64,000 nt of DNA from contig CAWFNW010000001.1 of assembly GCA_963817405.1 (NCBI GenBank), positions 620,001 through 684,000 of the forward strand, given 5' to 3'. A model generated the notes under the pieces. It saw nothing but the letters and a program-made list of their open reading frames with translations. It had not been told where the DNA came from and did no database searches. This DNA is from CAWFNW01 sp963817405. GTDB taxonomy: Bacteria; Actinomycetota; Coriobacteriia; Anaerosomatales; Anaerosomataceae. A program made the position numbers and the translations under genes. Within the stretch, counting starts at the first letter, position 1. Each line of letters begins with the position of its first letter. This document shows, piece after piece, positions 1 through 8,267 of this stretch.

Positions 1-389
1 CGGAGGACCGTCGGAAGTGGCTCGCCACACGCCGCCCCGAGCATCCGGTGCTGGTCGCCGAGGACGCCTCCGGCTCCGTTGTCGGCTGGGGCGCGCTCTC
101 GCCGTGGTCGGACCGCTGCTCCTACCGTGGCACGGTGGAGATGTCGGTCTACGTCGACCCCACGAAGCTGCGCCGCGGTATCGGCTCGGCACTCGCCAAG
201 GCGCTCCTCGCCGGGGCGCCTGCACGCGGGATTCACGTCGTTCTGAGCCGCATCTGCACCGAGAACGCTGCCAGCATGGCCATGAGCGAGCAGCTCGGCT
301 TCACCTTCGTTGGCACGATGCACGACGTCGGTCGGAAGTTCGATCGTTGGTTGGACGTCGCGCTCTTCGAACTCATCCTCGCCGAGTGA
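1..389 (+). CDS. GNAT N-acetyltransferase, 5' end cut by window edge
   Basis: The reading frame is already open at base 3 and continues to a TGA at 387-389, so the N-terminus lies outside the window; the GTG at 48 is internal. The visible part carries the GNAT acetyl-CoA loop RRGIGSALAKALL followed by a conserved Asn/Ala-rich helix (CTENAASMAMSEQLGF) and the typical closing strand. This pattern resembles the phosphinothricin/methionine-sulfoximine acetyltransferase branch, but the substrate cannot be read from the sequence. It is followed by a 118-base gap and then a ferredoxin gene with its own ribosome-binding site, so there is no sign of coupling. Confidence 0.85.
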   Translation, partial: EDRRKWLATRRPEHPVLVAEDASGSVVGWGALSPWSDRCSYRGTVEMSVYVDPTKLRRGIGSALAKALLAGAPARGIHVVLSRICTENAASMAMSEQLGFTFVGTMHDVGRKFDRWLDVALFELILAE

Positions 390-507
390 ATGCAACTGCT
401 CGTGGGTAGCCTCAGTCCCTCATGGGGCATACACACCTGAGAGCGCGGCGCCTCCCCGGCGACCTGCGCTCCAGACCCACCGGCGCGTATCCGCGAGGAG
501 GTATCCG

Positions 508-702
508 ATGAAGGCAGTCGTCGACCGAGAACTGTGCATCGGTTGCGCCCTGTGCGAAGAGATCTGCCCCGAGGTCTTCCGCCTTGCCGATGACGGGATC
601 GCCTACGTGCTCGACGACAACCCGCCGCACGAGACGTACGCTGACATCGAAGATGCCGTCGAGTCGTGCCCGGTGACCGCCATCAGCGTCGCTGCGGAGT
701 AG
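508..702 (+). CDS. Thermotoga-type single-cluster [4Fe-4S] ferredoxin
   Basis: A 64-residue protein with C10-x2-C13-x2-C16-x3-C20-P near the N-terminus and one C-terminal cysteine, C54, in ESCPVTAI. In the closely similar Thermotoga maritima ferredoxin the first three cysteines and the C-terminal one bind a single [4Fe-4S] cluster, while the extra Cys matching C20 forms a disulfide; its partner is not obvious here. It should be a small soluble electron carrier for anaerobic redox enzymes. The ATG at 508 has a strong GAGGAGGT site 5 bases upstream. It appears monocistronic, facing a convergent glycosyltransferase operon. Confidence 0.93.
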   Translation: MKAVVDRELCIGCALCEEICPEVFRLADDGIAYVLDDNPPHETYADIEDAVESCPVTAISVAAE

Positions 703-754
703 CATCCGGCACGCCAGCGAGACCCGCGCCGGCATCACGCGTGCGCGGGCGTGC

Positions 755-2068
755 TCATGCCTGCGCGGCCGCTGCGGTCTGCCGGTAGAGCGACTCGAGC
801 TCGGTAACGACGGCAGCGAGCGCGTGCCGTTGAACGTCCTGGCGGCTAGCACGCCCGAAGCGCTCGCGAAGTCCGTCTTCGCTCGTCAGACGCTCCATCG
901 CGCGGGCGAGCGACTGCACGTCGAACGGGGCGACGATGATGCCGTCGCGTCCCGAACGCACGATCTCGGGAATCGCAAGCGCGCGGACGCCGACGACAGG
1001 CAGCCCCGAGGCCATCGCCTCCAGAAGCACGATGCCCTGGGTCTCGATGGTGCTCGCCGTCACGAAGCAGTCGTACTCGCGGTAACGCGCCCCAAGCCCG
1101 ACCCGGTCGATGAAGCCCAGGAAACGCACGCGATCCCGCAGGCCGAGTCGTGCCGCGAGGCGCTCGAGCCCTTCCCGCGCCGGACCGTCGCCCGCGATGT
1201 CGAGCGTCACGTCATCCGCCCGCTCGGCGATCCTCGCAAACGCCTTGATGACGGCATCCACGTTCTTCTCGTGCCCTAGGCGCCCCGCGTGGATGATGCG
1301 GCCGGTTCGCTCGTAGGACTCTTTCGGCACGACCACGCCGAGGTCGATGCCGTTGCTGAGGTAGTCCACCGGCACCGTCACGCCGTGGCGCATGAGCTCG
1401 CGCTTCAGCGTGAGTGAGGGGGTGAGCACCAGATCAGCTCGGTTGTAGAGCAGACGCGTGTAGCGCCACGCAAGTCGCGTCGTGAGTTCGGGGCGCCCGT
1501 CGGCCACCTCCTCGGAGATGCCGACGATCGCGTCGATGAAGTCGTCGGTGCGCTCCTCGATGAGCGCGCGAGAGCGAACGATGCGCTGCCACAGACCCGA
1601 CTCGAGCATCCGCTCGAACACGATGCTCGAGGTGATCACGGTCTGCAGATCGTCGATGCCCAGCAGCCTGCGCGGCTCGACATACTGCATGAAGTCAGGC
1701 AGATAGGTGTGGTAGGTCTCCACCGTGGGAAGACGGAGTGCCTTCGCCGCCAGCAGTCCGACGACGCCGAGCGTGAGCGGCGTGTGGACGTGTACGACGT
1801 CCGCGTCGAAGCGCCGGAGCTTCGCAACCACTGACACCACCGAGGGCAGGGCGACCCGCGTCGCCTTGTTGGTGGCAAAGCTGAACGCGGGGAAGCGCTC
1901 GACGATGATGCCCGGAGGGGGTTTCGGCACCGACGCGTCGCGGTACTTCGGCGCAAAGACGAGAATCCTATGCCCCATGCCGACGAGCGCGCGGGTGTGC
2001 GCCTCGATGCTCGTGACCACGCCGTTGATCTCGGGCGTGTAGGTGTCGGTCACAACCGCGATGCGCAT
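755..2068 (-). CDS. GT4-family glycosyltransferase
   Basis: A 437-residue GT-B fold protein. The N-terminus MRIAVVTDTYTPEINGV is the typical glycan-acceptor start of GT4 enzymes that build glycolipids or phosphatidylinositol mannosides. The C-terminal half has GRLGHEKNVDAVIKAF and the EX7E nucleotide-sugar motif within IETQGIVLLEAMASGLPVV. Likely substrates are diacylglycerol or another lipid acceptor with a nucleotide sugar at the inner face of the membrane, but this is family inference. It is the last gene of a three-gene minus-strand set: a PLP enzyme (2889-4007), a GNAT (2072-2896) and this gene, with 3 bases between the GNAT stop and this ATG. Confidence 0.88.
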   Translation of the reverse strand: MRIAVVTDTYTPEINGVVTSIEAHTRALVGMGHRILVFAPKYRDASVPKPPPGIIVERFPAFSFATNKATRVALPSVVSVVAKLRRFDADVVHVHTPLTLGVVGLLAAKALRLPTVETYHTYLPDFMQYVEPRRLLGIDDLQTVITSSIVFERMLESGLWQRIVRSRALIEERTDDFIDAIVGISEEVADGRPELTTRLAWRYTRLLYNRADLVLTPSLTLKRELMRHGVTVPVDYLSNGIDLGVVVPKESYERTGRIIHAGRLGHEKNVDAVIKAFARIAERADDVTLDIAGDGPAREGLERLAARLGLRDRVRFLGFIDRVGLGARYREYDCFVTASTIETQGIVLLEAMASGLPVVGVRALAIPEIVRSGRDGIIVAPFDVQSLARAMERLTSEDGLRERFGRASRQDVQRHALAAVVTELESLYRQTAAAAQA

Positions 2069-2071
2069 GAC

Positions 2072-2896
2072 TCAGACCTCCCGGCACAGGTCGACGCGCG
2101 TATACGCGATGCGGAATCCGAGTCGCTCCATGTTCCGCTGCGAGCCGCTCCCCGGTCTCGACTCGGTCACGGCGAGGCTGCACCCGGCCGCCGCCGAGAG
2201 TTCGAGCCGTCGCCGTTGCAGCGCCGTCTGAAGTCCGCGTCCACGGTACACGGGCAGCGTCGTGTCGGCCGACAGCCACCCGACTCCGTCGCGGACAACA
2301 AGCTCCGCGGTCGCGGCCGGCGCCCCATCGACATAGGCGATCAGTCGCGTGAGCCCCTCCACCCGGGCGAGCACCTCCGCAAAGTCGTCCTCGGCGGCGG
2401 TGGGCTCATCGGGTGCTGCAAACCCGACCACGACCTGCCGGCCCCACATCAGCGCATCCACGTCGCCAATCTCGCGGATGTCCACACCCGGATCCGGCAC
2501 GATGTCATCGCCGGCGTGTCCGAGAGACCTCATCAGCACGTTCTCGAAGCCCGCTACTCGGTAGTGACGCCGCGAGAGCTCCATCGCCAGGCTCGCGTGC
2601 GCGAGCGGGCACACGTTCACATACACGGGTACGCCATGAGCGGCAAAGAAGGCCTCGAGCTCGTCGATGTGCGCCGGCAAGACCGGCCCATCCATCGCAA
2701 GCCCGCTCGCCTGATTGACGGGCGCACCCGGCCCGATGAAGGATGCGCAACCCCCTGCGATCCAGCGTGCCTCCGCGTCGCCGTCGCGTCGCCACCTTTG
2801 CGCGGCGTCGACGAAGCGCTCGTTCTCGAGCGCCGCGAACCTCTCAAGTCGGGCCGCAAGCGCGGCGTCGGCGAACGGTCCATCCATCTCAGGCAC
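2072..2896 (-). CDS. GNAT-family N-acetyltransferase
   Basis: A 274-residue protein whose C-terminal half is a GNAT domain: YRGRGLQTALQRRRLELSA is the acetyl-CoA pyrophosphate loop, followed by GCSLAVTESRPGSGSQRNMERLGFR. The N-terminal 120 residues are less typical and could form a second, degenerate acetyltransferase-like fold. The start ATG lies inside the end of the upstream PLP-enzyme gene (8-base overlap), so translation is probably coupled. The substrate is unknown. Confidence 0.82.
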   Translation of the reverse strand: MPEMDGPFADAALAARLERFAALENERFVDAAQRWRRDGDAEARWIAGGCASFIGPGAPVNQASGLAMDGPVLPAHIDELEAFFAAHGVPVYVNVCPLAHASLAMELSRRHYRVAGFENVLMRSLGHAGDDIVPDPGVDIREIGDVDALMWGRQVVVGFAAPDEPTAAEDDFAEVLARVEGLTRLIAYVDGAPAATAELVVRDGVGWLSADTTLPVYRGRGLQTALQRRRLELSAAAGCSLAVTESRPGSGSQRNMERLGFRIAYTRVDLCREV

Positions 2897-4007
2897 CCGT
2901 CTCCCCGTCGAGCGGCTGGACCGGGCTCGTGAAGTACTCGTGGAAGGCGCCGGGCAGGGTACGGTAGTCGGCTTCCGCGATGAGCTGCGTGATGTCCGCC
3001 GAGTTGTACGTGTGCCAGTACAGGATATGTCGACCGGATAGCGCTCCGGACTCGGCGTCTGCGATGAGCGCGGCGAGCGTCTTCGCCGTGTAGATACCCT
3101 CGAGCACCAGCCCCTCCGTGTCCCGCATCAGCCGCGTTGCGCGCCGGCCCTCAGGCGAGAAGACCCCGTAGCCCTCGCCAAAGCATGCATCGACGACGGT
3201 GAGCCGCGCATGGCGCGCCGCAGCCTTCGGGAACGACGGTACCGCGCGCGCGAGCAGGGCCAGCGTCTCGTCGGCGAGCTGCCAGGCCCCCTGTTCGCTC
3301 GCGATTGCGCTCGGCGTCACCCGGACCGCCCGCACCTCCGGCGTGAGCCCGGCTGCGGCCATCCCGAGCATGAGGCCGACCGCTGTGCCCATCGAGCCGA
3401 ACGGGACGTACACGACATCGGGGCGCTCGGCTGCGCCATCAGCCACTTGCGATGCCAGTTCCATGCCGGCGCCGAGCGAGCCGAGGGTGGTGAGTCCGTC
3501 GGTGCCGCCCATGGGGATGACATGCGGTGTGAGCCCCGTGCGCGTCGCTTCATCCGCCACGTAGGTTGCGGCGGCATCGCGCGCAGCGGCCCCGTCGTCG
3601 CAGAGCGCCACGCGTGCGCCAAGCGCCACGTGGCCAAGGAGGTTGTCTCGCACGTGGCGTGACCGGGGCTGCGGCGTCATGAACGTCGTGACTCGCATGC
3701 CGAGCGCTGTGGCGAAGATCGCTGTCGCAAGCGCGTGGTTCGACCCCGCCGCGCCGAAGGTAACCACCTCAGCCGCGTTCGCCTCGCGGGCCGCCCCGAG
3801 CGCGAATTCGAGCTTGCGCACCTTGTTGCCGCCGTAGACCGGCGAGCTCAGGTCCTCGCGTTTGGCGGCGAGAGAATCCGCGCCGATCGCTGCCGCGAGG
3901 CGCGGAAGGGTGATGACGGGTGTCGGCCACTGCCCCAGCGAGACGCGCGGAAACGCCGCCGCCACCTCGGGATAGCGTCTGAGGAGCTCTGAGTGGGCGC
4001 CGCTCAT
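2889..4007 (-). CDS. PLP-dependent D-cysteine desulfhydrase / ACC deaminase family enzyme
   Basis: A 372-residue fold-type II PLP enzyme. The signature SPVYGGNKVRKLEFAL contains the lysine expected to form the PLP Schiff base, and GAAGSNHALATAIFA is the cofactor phosphate-binding and substrate loop of the DcyD/1-aminocyclopropane-1-carboxylate deaminase family. The probable activity is breakdown of D-cysteine or a related D-amino acid to pyruvate, sulfide and ammonia; ACC deaminase cannot be excluded. It heads the unit with the GNAT and glycosyltransferase genes and lies 31 bases after the NYN-domain gene, so it may be co-transcribed with that gene too. The ribosome-binding site is weak. Confidence 0.85.
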   Translation of the reverse strand: MSGAHSELLRRYPEVAAAFPRVSLGQWPTPVITLPRLAAAIGADSLAAKREDLSSPVYGGNKVRKLEFALGAAREANAAEVVTFGAAGSNHALATAIFATALGMRVTTFMTPQPRSRHVRDNLLGHVALGARVALCDDGAAARDAAATYVADEATRTGLTPHVIPMGGTDGLTTLGSLGAGMELASQVADGAAERPDVVYVPFGSMGTAVGLMLGMAAAGLTPEVRAVRVTPSAIASEQGAWQLADETLALLARAVPSFPKAAARHARLTVVDACFGEGYGVFSPEGRRATRLMRDTEGLVLEGIYTAKTLAALIADAESGALSGRHILYWHTYNSADITQLIAEADYRTLPGAFHEYFTSPVQPLDGETGA

Positions 4008-4038
4008 CTGCCGCTCGTCCTCGGGGCTCGTACCCGCC

Positions 4039-4833
4039 CTACTTGTGCTCGGCGAAGCCGACCACGACCCACGTGCCCGAGCGCTGGTCGGTTCGAAGCG
4101 TCACGACACCGAGCTTCTCTGCGTCCTGCAGAAGATCGGAGAAGGAGCGGTAGCCGTAGGAGTTCTCGGAGAACTGCGGCTGCTTCCGCTTCATGGTGTC
4201 CTTCACCATGGACGAGTACATGACGTCCTTGTTCTCGCGCTGAAGCGCCTGGATCGTCTCGATCAGCAGATCGAGCGCCGGTCGCTTCGCCTTCGGAATG
4301 GTCGCGACCGGTACCGCGGGAGCCGCGGGGCCGCGAACGATGTCCTCGTAGTAGATGAACTCGTCGCAGTTGGCCGCCAAGAGGTCGCTTGTGGAGTCCT
4401 TCATGCCAAGGCCGATCACGGACTTGCCGTTCTCCTTGAGCTTGCCGACGAGCGGCGTGAAGTCGCTGTCGCCGGAGACGATCACGAACGTGTCGATGTG
4501 CTCCTTGCTGTAACAGAGGTCCATAGCGTCGACACACAGCTGGATATCCGCATGATTCTTGCCGGTCTTGCCGCGCTCGGGAATCTCCATCATCTGAACG
4601 CCCGCGTCGTGCATGATCTCCCGGTACTGGTTGAAGCGGCCCCAGTCGGCATAGGCGCGCTTGACGATCAGCTTGCCTTTGTCGACGAGGCGCTCCAGTA
4701 CCATCCGGATGTCGAACCCGGCCTCCGTGCTCTTCGCTCTGCCCCGTCCGCCCCCGGCAAGATCGCGTTCGTAACCAAGCGCGAGGTTCTCGAAGTCGAT
4801 GAGTACGGCAAGCGAATGGGCTTCTTCTGCCAT
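4039..4833 (-). CDS. NYN (PIN-like) domain RNase with C-terminal OST-HTH/LOTUS domain
   Basis: A 264-residue protein. Residues 1-165 form an NYN domain of the LabA/DUF88 group, with acidic metal-site candidates D13 (LIDFEN), D96 (HADIQL), D122 and D124 (VSGDSDF). After a proline-rich linker, residues 185-260 look like an OST-HTH/LOTUS RNA-binding domain ending in SGTWVVVGF. This combination suggests an RNA-targeted nuclease or RNA-handling protein. The open frame reaches back to 5121, but the ATG at 4833 is preferred because AAAGGGA lies 6 bases upstream and homology begins there. It is possibly followed in an operon by the PLP-enzyme gene 31 bases downstream. Confidence 0.88.
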   Translation of the reverse strand: MAEEAHSLAVLIDFENLALGYERDLAGGGRGRAKSTEAGFDIRMVLERLVDKGKLIVKRAYADWGRFNQYREIMHDAGVQMMEIPERGKTGKNHADIQLCVDAMDLCYSKEHIDTFVIVSGDSDFTPLVGKLKENGKSVIGLGMKDSTSDLLAANCDEFIYYEDIVRGPAAPAVPVATIPKAKRPALDLLIETIQALQRENKDVMYSSMVKDTMKRKQPQFSENSYGYRSFSDLLQDAEKLGVVTLRTDQRSGTWVVVGFAEHK

Positions 4834-4963
4834 CGCTGTCCCTTTCATCTGCGTCCGAGTTATGGCTCGGACGAATGAGTATCCAAGTGGAATCGTACTC
4901 CAAGGATGGCGTTCATGCGGGCCGAGCGAGAAGCGAGGCGCGCTCCCATCGGCCGCAAACGCG

Positions 4964-4991
4964 AAGCGGGCGGCCGCTCGGCCGCCCGCTT
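4964..4991 (-). terminator. Strong hairpin terminator after the secreted Gly-rich protein gene
   Basis: A perfect 12-bp inverted repeat (AAGCGGGCGGCC / GGCCGCCCGCTT) with a 4-base loop lies 22 bases beyond the stop of the minus-strand gene at 5013-5561. There is no long U-tract, as is common in high-GC actinobacteria. Confidence 0.75.
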
Positions 4992-5012
4992 GAAAGCTGT
5001 GGATCGACAGGT

Positions 5013-5561
5013 CTACTGCGCGGCGGTCGGCGCCGCCTGGCAACCGCCGCAGACACCGCTGCCCTGCTGGCCGCCACCCATGCCGCGGCCACCCATGCCG
5101 CCACGGCCGCCGCCTGCCCATGAGGGCCTGCCGGTCTCCGTGGTGGTCACACGCTCGGTGACACGTTCGGTCATCTGCGCGTACGCCGCATAGGCTTCAG
5201 CCTGCGTCATGGCGCCACTCGCCACGCGCTCGTCGAGAACCGCCTTGCGGGCCTTTAGCGCCGCCGCAACGACGGCGTCCGCCGATGAGCCCTCAGCCGT
5301 CGCGATGTCGGCGATGGACTCGCCCGCAGCGCGTTTGGCCGCAATCTCTTGCGTCGAGAGACCGGTGAGATCGGCCAGAACGTCGATCAGCCGTCCACCG
5401 GCGCCGCGCAGCGCCTGGCCGACCTGTGCCCCACACGCGACGACCGGGTTGGCCGACTGTCCTGCCGTGCCTGGTGCCGCAAACGCGATGCCCAAGCTAC
5501 CGAGTGTCAACCCGGCGATGAGCCCTGCCGCTACGAGCGCCACTGTCTTCGCATGCTTCAT
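5013..5561 (-). CDS. Secreted protein with helical repeat-like domain and Gly-rich CGGC tail
   Basis: A 182-residue protein with a clear signal peptide (KH-K, hydrophobic stretch 7-27, AFAAP). The middle, GLSTQEIAAKRAAGESIADIA followed by a KARKAVLDERVASGAMTQ segment, resembles small exported actinobacterial and clostridial proteins of the DUF2680 type. The C-terminus is a Gly/Met/Arg-rich stretch with a CGGC motif that could bind metal or form a disulfide. ATG 5561 is preferred because AGGAGG lies 9 bases upstream; the longer frame to 6296 is a shadow of the methyltransferase gene. It is divergent from the methyltransferase gene across 147 bases. The function is unknown. Confidence 0.82.
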   Translation of the reverse strand: MKHAKTVALVAAGLIAGLTLGSLGIAFAAPGTAGQSANPVVACGAQVGQALRGAGGRLIDVLADLTGLSTQEIAAKRAAGESIADIATAEGSSADAVVAAALKARKAVLDERVASGAMTQAEAYAAYAQMTERVTERVTTTETGRPSWAGGGRGGMGGRGMGGGQQGSGVCGGCQAAPTAAQ

Positions 5562-5708
5562 CCAGTCACACCTCCTGTCGGTGTCCGGCCCGCGGTATGC
5601 TTGCCGGGACGATACGTCCTTACACGAGTGACTGTGCTCCCCGCGTGTGAACACGCTGTGAACCGGGGGTGCCCGCCTCGTGAACCATTGAACGGAGTCC
5701 AGAGTACC

Positions 5709-6287
5709 ATGGCCGCCTACCGGTTCGACCCCGCGAAGCTCGACAAGCTGAACGACGTCGCACGGCTGGACGACCTCGTGCCGGACCTCATGTGGCACGC
5801 GTTCGGCGCGCCCGGCGCGGCCTCGGTGGTGGAGCTCGGTGCGGGCACCGGCATGTTTGCGCGGGAATTCGCGGAGCGTATGCCCGACGAGGGCACGCTC
5901 GTCGCAGTCGACTCCGAGCCGCTCATGGTCGCGTGGATGACCGAGCACCTCGCGGCGGGTCCTGGCGCGCGAATCACACCGCTCCTTGCAGACGCGTCCG
6001 CGCTGCCGCTTGCGGACGCCTCGGCCGATCTCGTCTACTCGGTCAACCTGTGGCACGAGCTCGACGACCATGCCGCCGCGCTGGCCGAAACCATGAGAGT
6101 ACTCGTGCCGGGTGGCCTCGTCGCGGTCGTCGACTGGAAGGCCGAACAGACTCCCAAGGGACCACCGCTCGCGCACCGCACGCCGGCGGAGGAAATCGCG
6201 CGCGCGCTGGAGACTGCGGGCTTCACTGACGCGTGCATTCACCCCGTGCTCCGCTACCACAGCGTCGTGACTGCACGGCGACCGTAG
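5709..6287 (+). CDS. Class I SAM-dependent methyltransferase
   Basis: A 192-residue protein of the UbiE/Methyltransf_11 type. Motif I is VVELGAGTGMFAREFAE, the acidic residue after strand 2 is in LVAVDSEPLM, motif II is ADLVYSVNLWHEL, and motif III is VLVPGGLVAVVDW. The last part, KGPPLAHRTPAEEIARALETAGF, is common in arsenite- or small-molecule-methylating relatives, but no substrate-specific cysteines are present. The start ATG has no obvious ribosome-binding site. It is not linked to the convergent membrane-protein gene downstream. Confidence 0.87.
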   Translation: MAAYRFDPAKLDKLNDVARLDDLVPDLMWHAFGAPGAASVVELGAGTGMFAREFAERMPDEGTLVAVDSEPLMVAWMTEHLAAGPGARITPLLADASALPLADASADLVYSVNLWHELDDHAAALAETMRVLVPGGLVAVVDWKAEQTPKGPPLAHRTPAEEIARALETAGFTDACIHPVLRYHSVVTARRP

Positions 6288-6328
6288 GGTAGCCACCCCT
6301 CCGGGAGCCTAGCCGAGCGAGGCGCCCC

Positions 6329-6649
6329 CTACTCGTTCCAGATCTCGGGGACGTCCCGCTCCTCTGGCTCAGACTGCGCAAGACTGCCGCGACCGACGAT
6401 CTTCGCTCGGCCGTACTTGAGCCCCGTGAACCCGGCGGTCACGAAGCCCATGGCGCCGATCCACAGCCACTCGAGCGAGTACACCAGACCGACGCCGATG
6501 AGTACGATGCCGGCGACCGCGATCGCCACGTTGGCCACCCAGTAGTGCCACGGCGCCTTGGCTCTCGCGATCTCGCCAAGCTTGAAGCAGACGATCCATC
6601 CGAGCGCGAACCCCGCAACGCCACCAACCACCATCTCGAGGATGGGCAT
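6329..6649 (-). CDS. Small three-helix membrane protein
   Basis: A 106-residue protein with predicted membrane segments at about residues 6-24, 37-57 and 60-80 and a charged C-terminal tail ending EERDVPEIWNE. The start ATG at 6649 lacks a strong ribosome-binding site but is the first in frame. No conserved motif is recognised. It is flanked by convergent and divergent neighbours, so it is probably monocistronic. Confidence 0.7.
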   Translation of the reverse strand: MPILEMVVGGVAGFALGWIVCFKLGEIARAKAPWHYWVANVAIAVAGIVLIGVGLVYSLEWLWIGAMGFVTAGFTGLKYGRAKIVGRGSLAQSEPEERDVPEIWNE

Positions 6650-6824
6650 GTCGACCTCCGTCTCGCTCGGGCTTTCACCTGCAATGGTGCCACAACCACG
6701 GCGCGGCGCGAACCACCAGACCGCTCGGCGATTCCTGCGTCACCCTACGCGCGAAACGCATACAATAGCGGTGCGACTCTGCTCAGCATGTCCCGCACGA
6801 TGTATCGAATCGGAGGACTCACGT

Positions 6825-8159
6825 ATGAAGCGTACGCGCACGGTCATCATGGGAGCGGCCGGTCGGGACTTCCACGACTTCTTCACCCGCTACCGCGACG
6901 ATGCCTCCACCGAGATCGTCGCCTTCACCGCCACGCAGATCCCCGGCATCGATGGACGGCCCTTCCCGCCCGAGCTCGCCGGACCCCTCTATCCGAATGG
7001 CATCCCGATCGTGCACGAGCGGGAATTGCCAACGCTCATTCGCGAGCAGGCCGTTGAGCGCGTCGTCTTCGCCTACAGCGACATCGCGCATGTCGATCTC
7101 ATGCACAAGGCCTCGCTCGTCATCGCCCTCGGTGCCGACTTCGAGCTTCTGGGCGCCGAGCCGACGATGATCCCCTCCGTGAAGCCCGTCGTGAGCATCT
7201 GCGCGGTCCGCACCGGCGTCGGCAAGAGCGGCATCTCCAAGCGCGTCGTCAATGCGCTCCACGACCGCGGCATCCGCGCCGTCGACATTCGCCACCCCAT
7301 GCCCTACCGCGACCTCCTCGCCATGCGCGTAGAGCGGTACGGTTCCGTCAAGGATCTCGACGACCTCGGCGTCACCATCGAGGAGCGCGAGGAGTACGAG
7401 CACCTCGTCGAGGCGGGCATCACCGTGTACGCGGGTGTCGACTATGAAGCGATCCTGCGCGAGGCCGAGAAAGAGGCCGATGTCATCATCTGGGACGGCG
7501 GCAACAACGACTTGCCGTTCTACAGGAGCGACCTCGAAATCGTCGCCCTCGACCCGCACCGGCCGGGCCACGAGCGCCTGTACTACCCCGGCGAGTCGAA
7601 CTTCCTGCGCGCTGACGTGCTCGTCATCAATAAGGTGAACACCGCGGATCCTGCGGCGGTCGCCGGCCTCCGCGCCGCCGCGGCCGAGTTCAACCACAAC
7701 GCCATCCTCGTCGAGACCGCGTCCACGATCACGCTCGACGATCCGGGCGCGGTCGCCGGCAAGCGCGCACTCGTCATCGAGGATGGTCCCACAGTCACGC
7801 ACGGCGGCATGGGCTACGGCGCCGGCGCGATCGCCGCCCGCGAGCACGGAGCGCTTGAGCTCGTCGACCCTCGGCCGTTCGCCGTGGGTTCGATTGACAG
7901 CACGCTCAAGGCATACCCGCACCTGACCGAGGTGCTGCCGGCGATGGGCTACTCGGCGGAACAGCTCGCCGACCTGCAGGCGACGGTTGCCGCGGCCGAC
8001 TGCGACATCGTCGTGGTAGCCACGCCGATCGACCTCTCGCGTCTGATCGACATCTCCCACCCGACCGTGCGGGCATCCTACGCGGTCACCGACGTGACGA
8101 GCCCGACGATCGACGACATCATCGGTGCGTTCTGCGACCAGCACGGACTCGGGAAGTAG
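6825..8159 (+). CDS. Cyclic 2,3-diphosphoglycerate synthetase-like P-loop NTPase
   Basis: A 444-residue protein of the COG2403 family, named for archaeal cyclic 2,3-diphosphoglycerate synthetase but widespread as uncharacterised GTPase-like proteins in bacteria. The first 120 residues form a Rossmann-like domain; a P-loop follows at about residue 130 (RTGVGKSGIS). VIIWDGGNNDLPF and LVINKVNTAD supply the expected Walker B-like and NKxD-like motifs. Members probably act on phosphorylated glycerate or a similar anion; the bacterial role is not settled. CGGAGGA precedes the ATG at 6825. It ends at a shared hairpin with the convergent DegV genes. Confidence 0.83.
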   Translation: MKRTRTVIMGAAGRDFHDFFTRYRDDASTEIVAFTATQIPGIDGRPFPPELAGPLYPNGIPIVHERELPTLIREQAVERVVFAYSDIAHVDLMHKASLVIALGADFELLGAEPTMIPSVKPVVSICAVRTGVGKSGISKRVVNALHDRGIRAVDIRHPMPYRDLLAMRVERYGSVKDLDDLGVTIEEREEYEHLVEAGITVYAGVDYEAILREAEKEADVIIWDGGNNDLPFYRSDLEIVALDPHRPGHERLYYPGESNFLRADVLVINKVNTADPAAVAGLRAAAAEFNHNAILVETASTITLDDPGAVAGKRALVIEDGPTVTHGGMGYGAGAIAAREHGALELVDPRPFAVGSIDSTLKAYPHLTEVLPAMGYSAEQLADLQATVAAADCDIVVVATPIDLSRLIDISHPTVRASYAVTDVTSPTIDDIIGAFCDQHGLGK

Positions 8160-8170
8160 CTTCCAAGACG

Positions 8171-8256
8171 ACGGGGCCCGGCGCCACCACTCGCGAACGT
8201 TCTCGCCGCACAGACCGCGGCTGCGGGGTGTTCGCTCGGATGGTGCCGGGCCCCGT
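8171..8256. terminator. Bidirectional hairpin between convergent genes
   Basis: ACGGGGCCCGGC at 8171-8182 is exactly complementary to GCCGGGCCCCGT at 8245-8256, enclosing about 62 bases that can form further stems. It lies between the stops of the plus-strand P-loop gene and the minus-strand DegV gene and could stop transcription from both sides. Confidence 0.55.
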
Positions 8257-8267
8257 TCGGTCAGCTC

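Noticed and set aside
6819..8144. A 441-residue minus-strand open frame
   Set aside because: It lies exactly opposite the P-loop gene with well conserved motifs and has Arg/Asp/Val-rich shadow composition.
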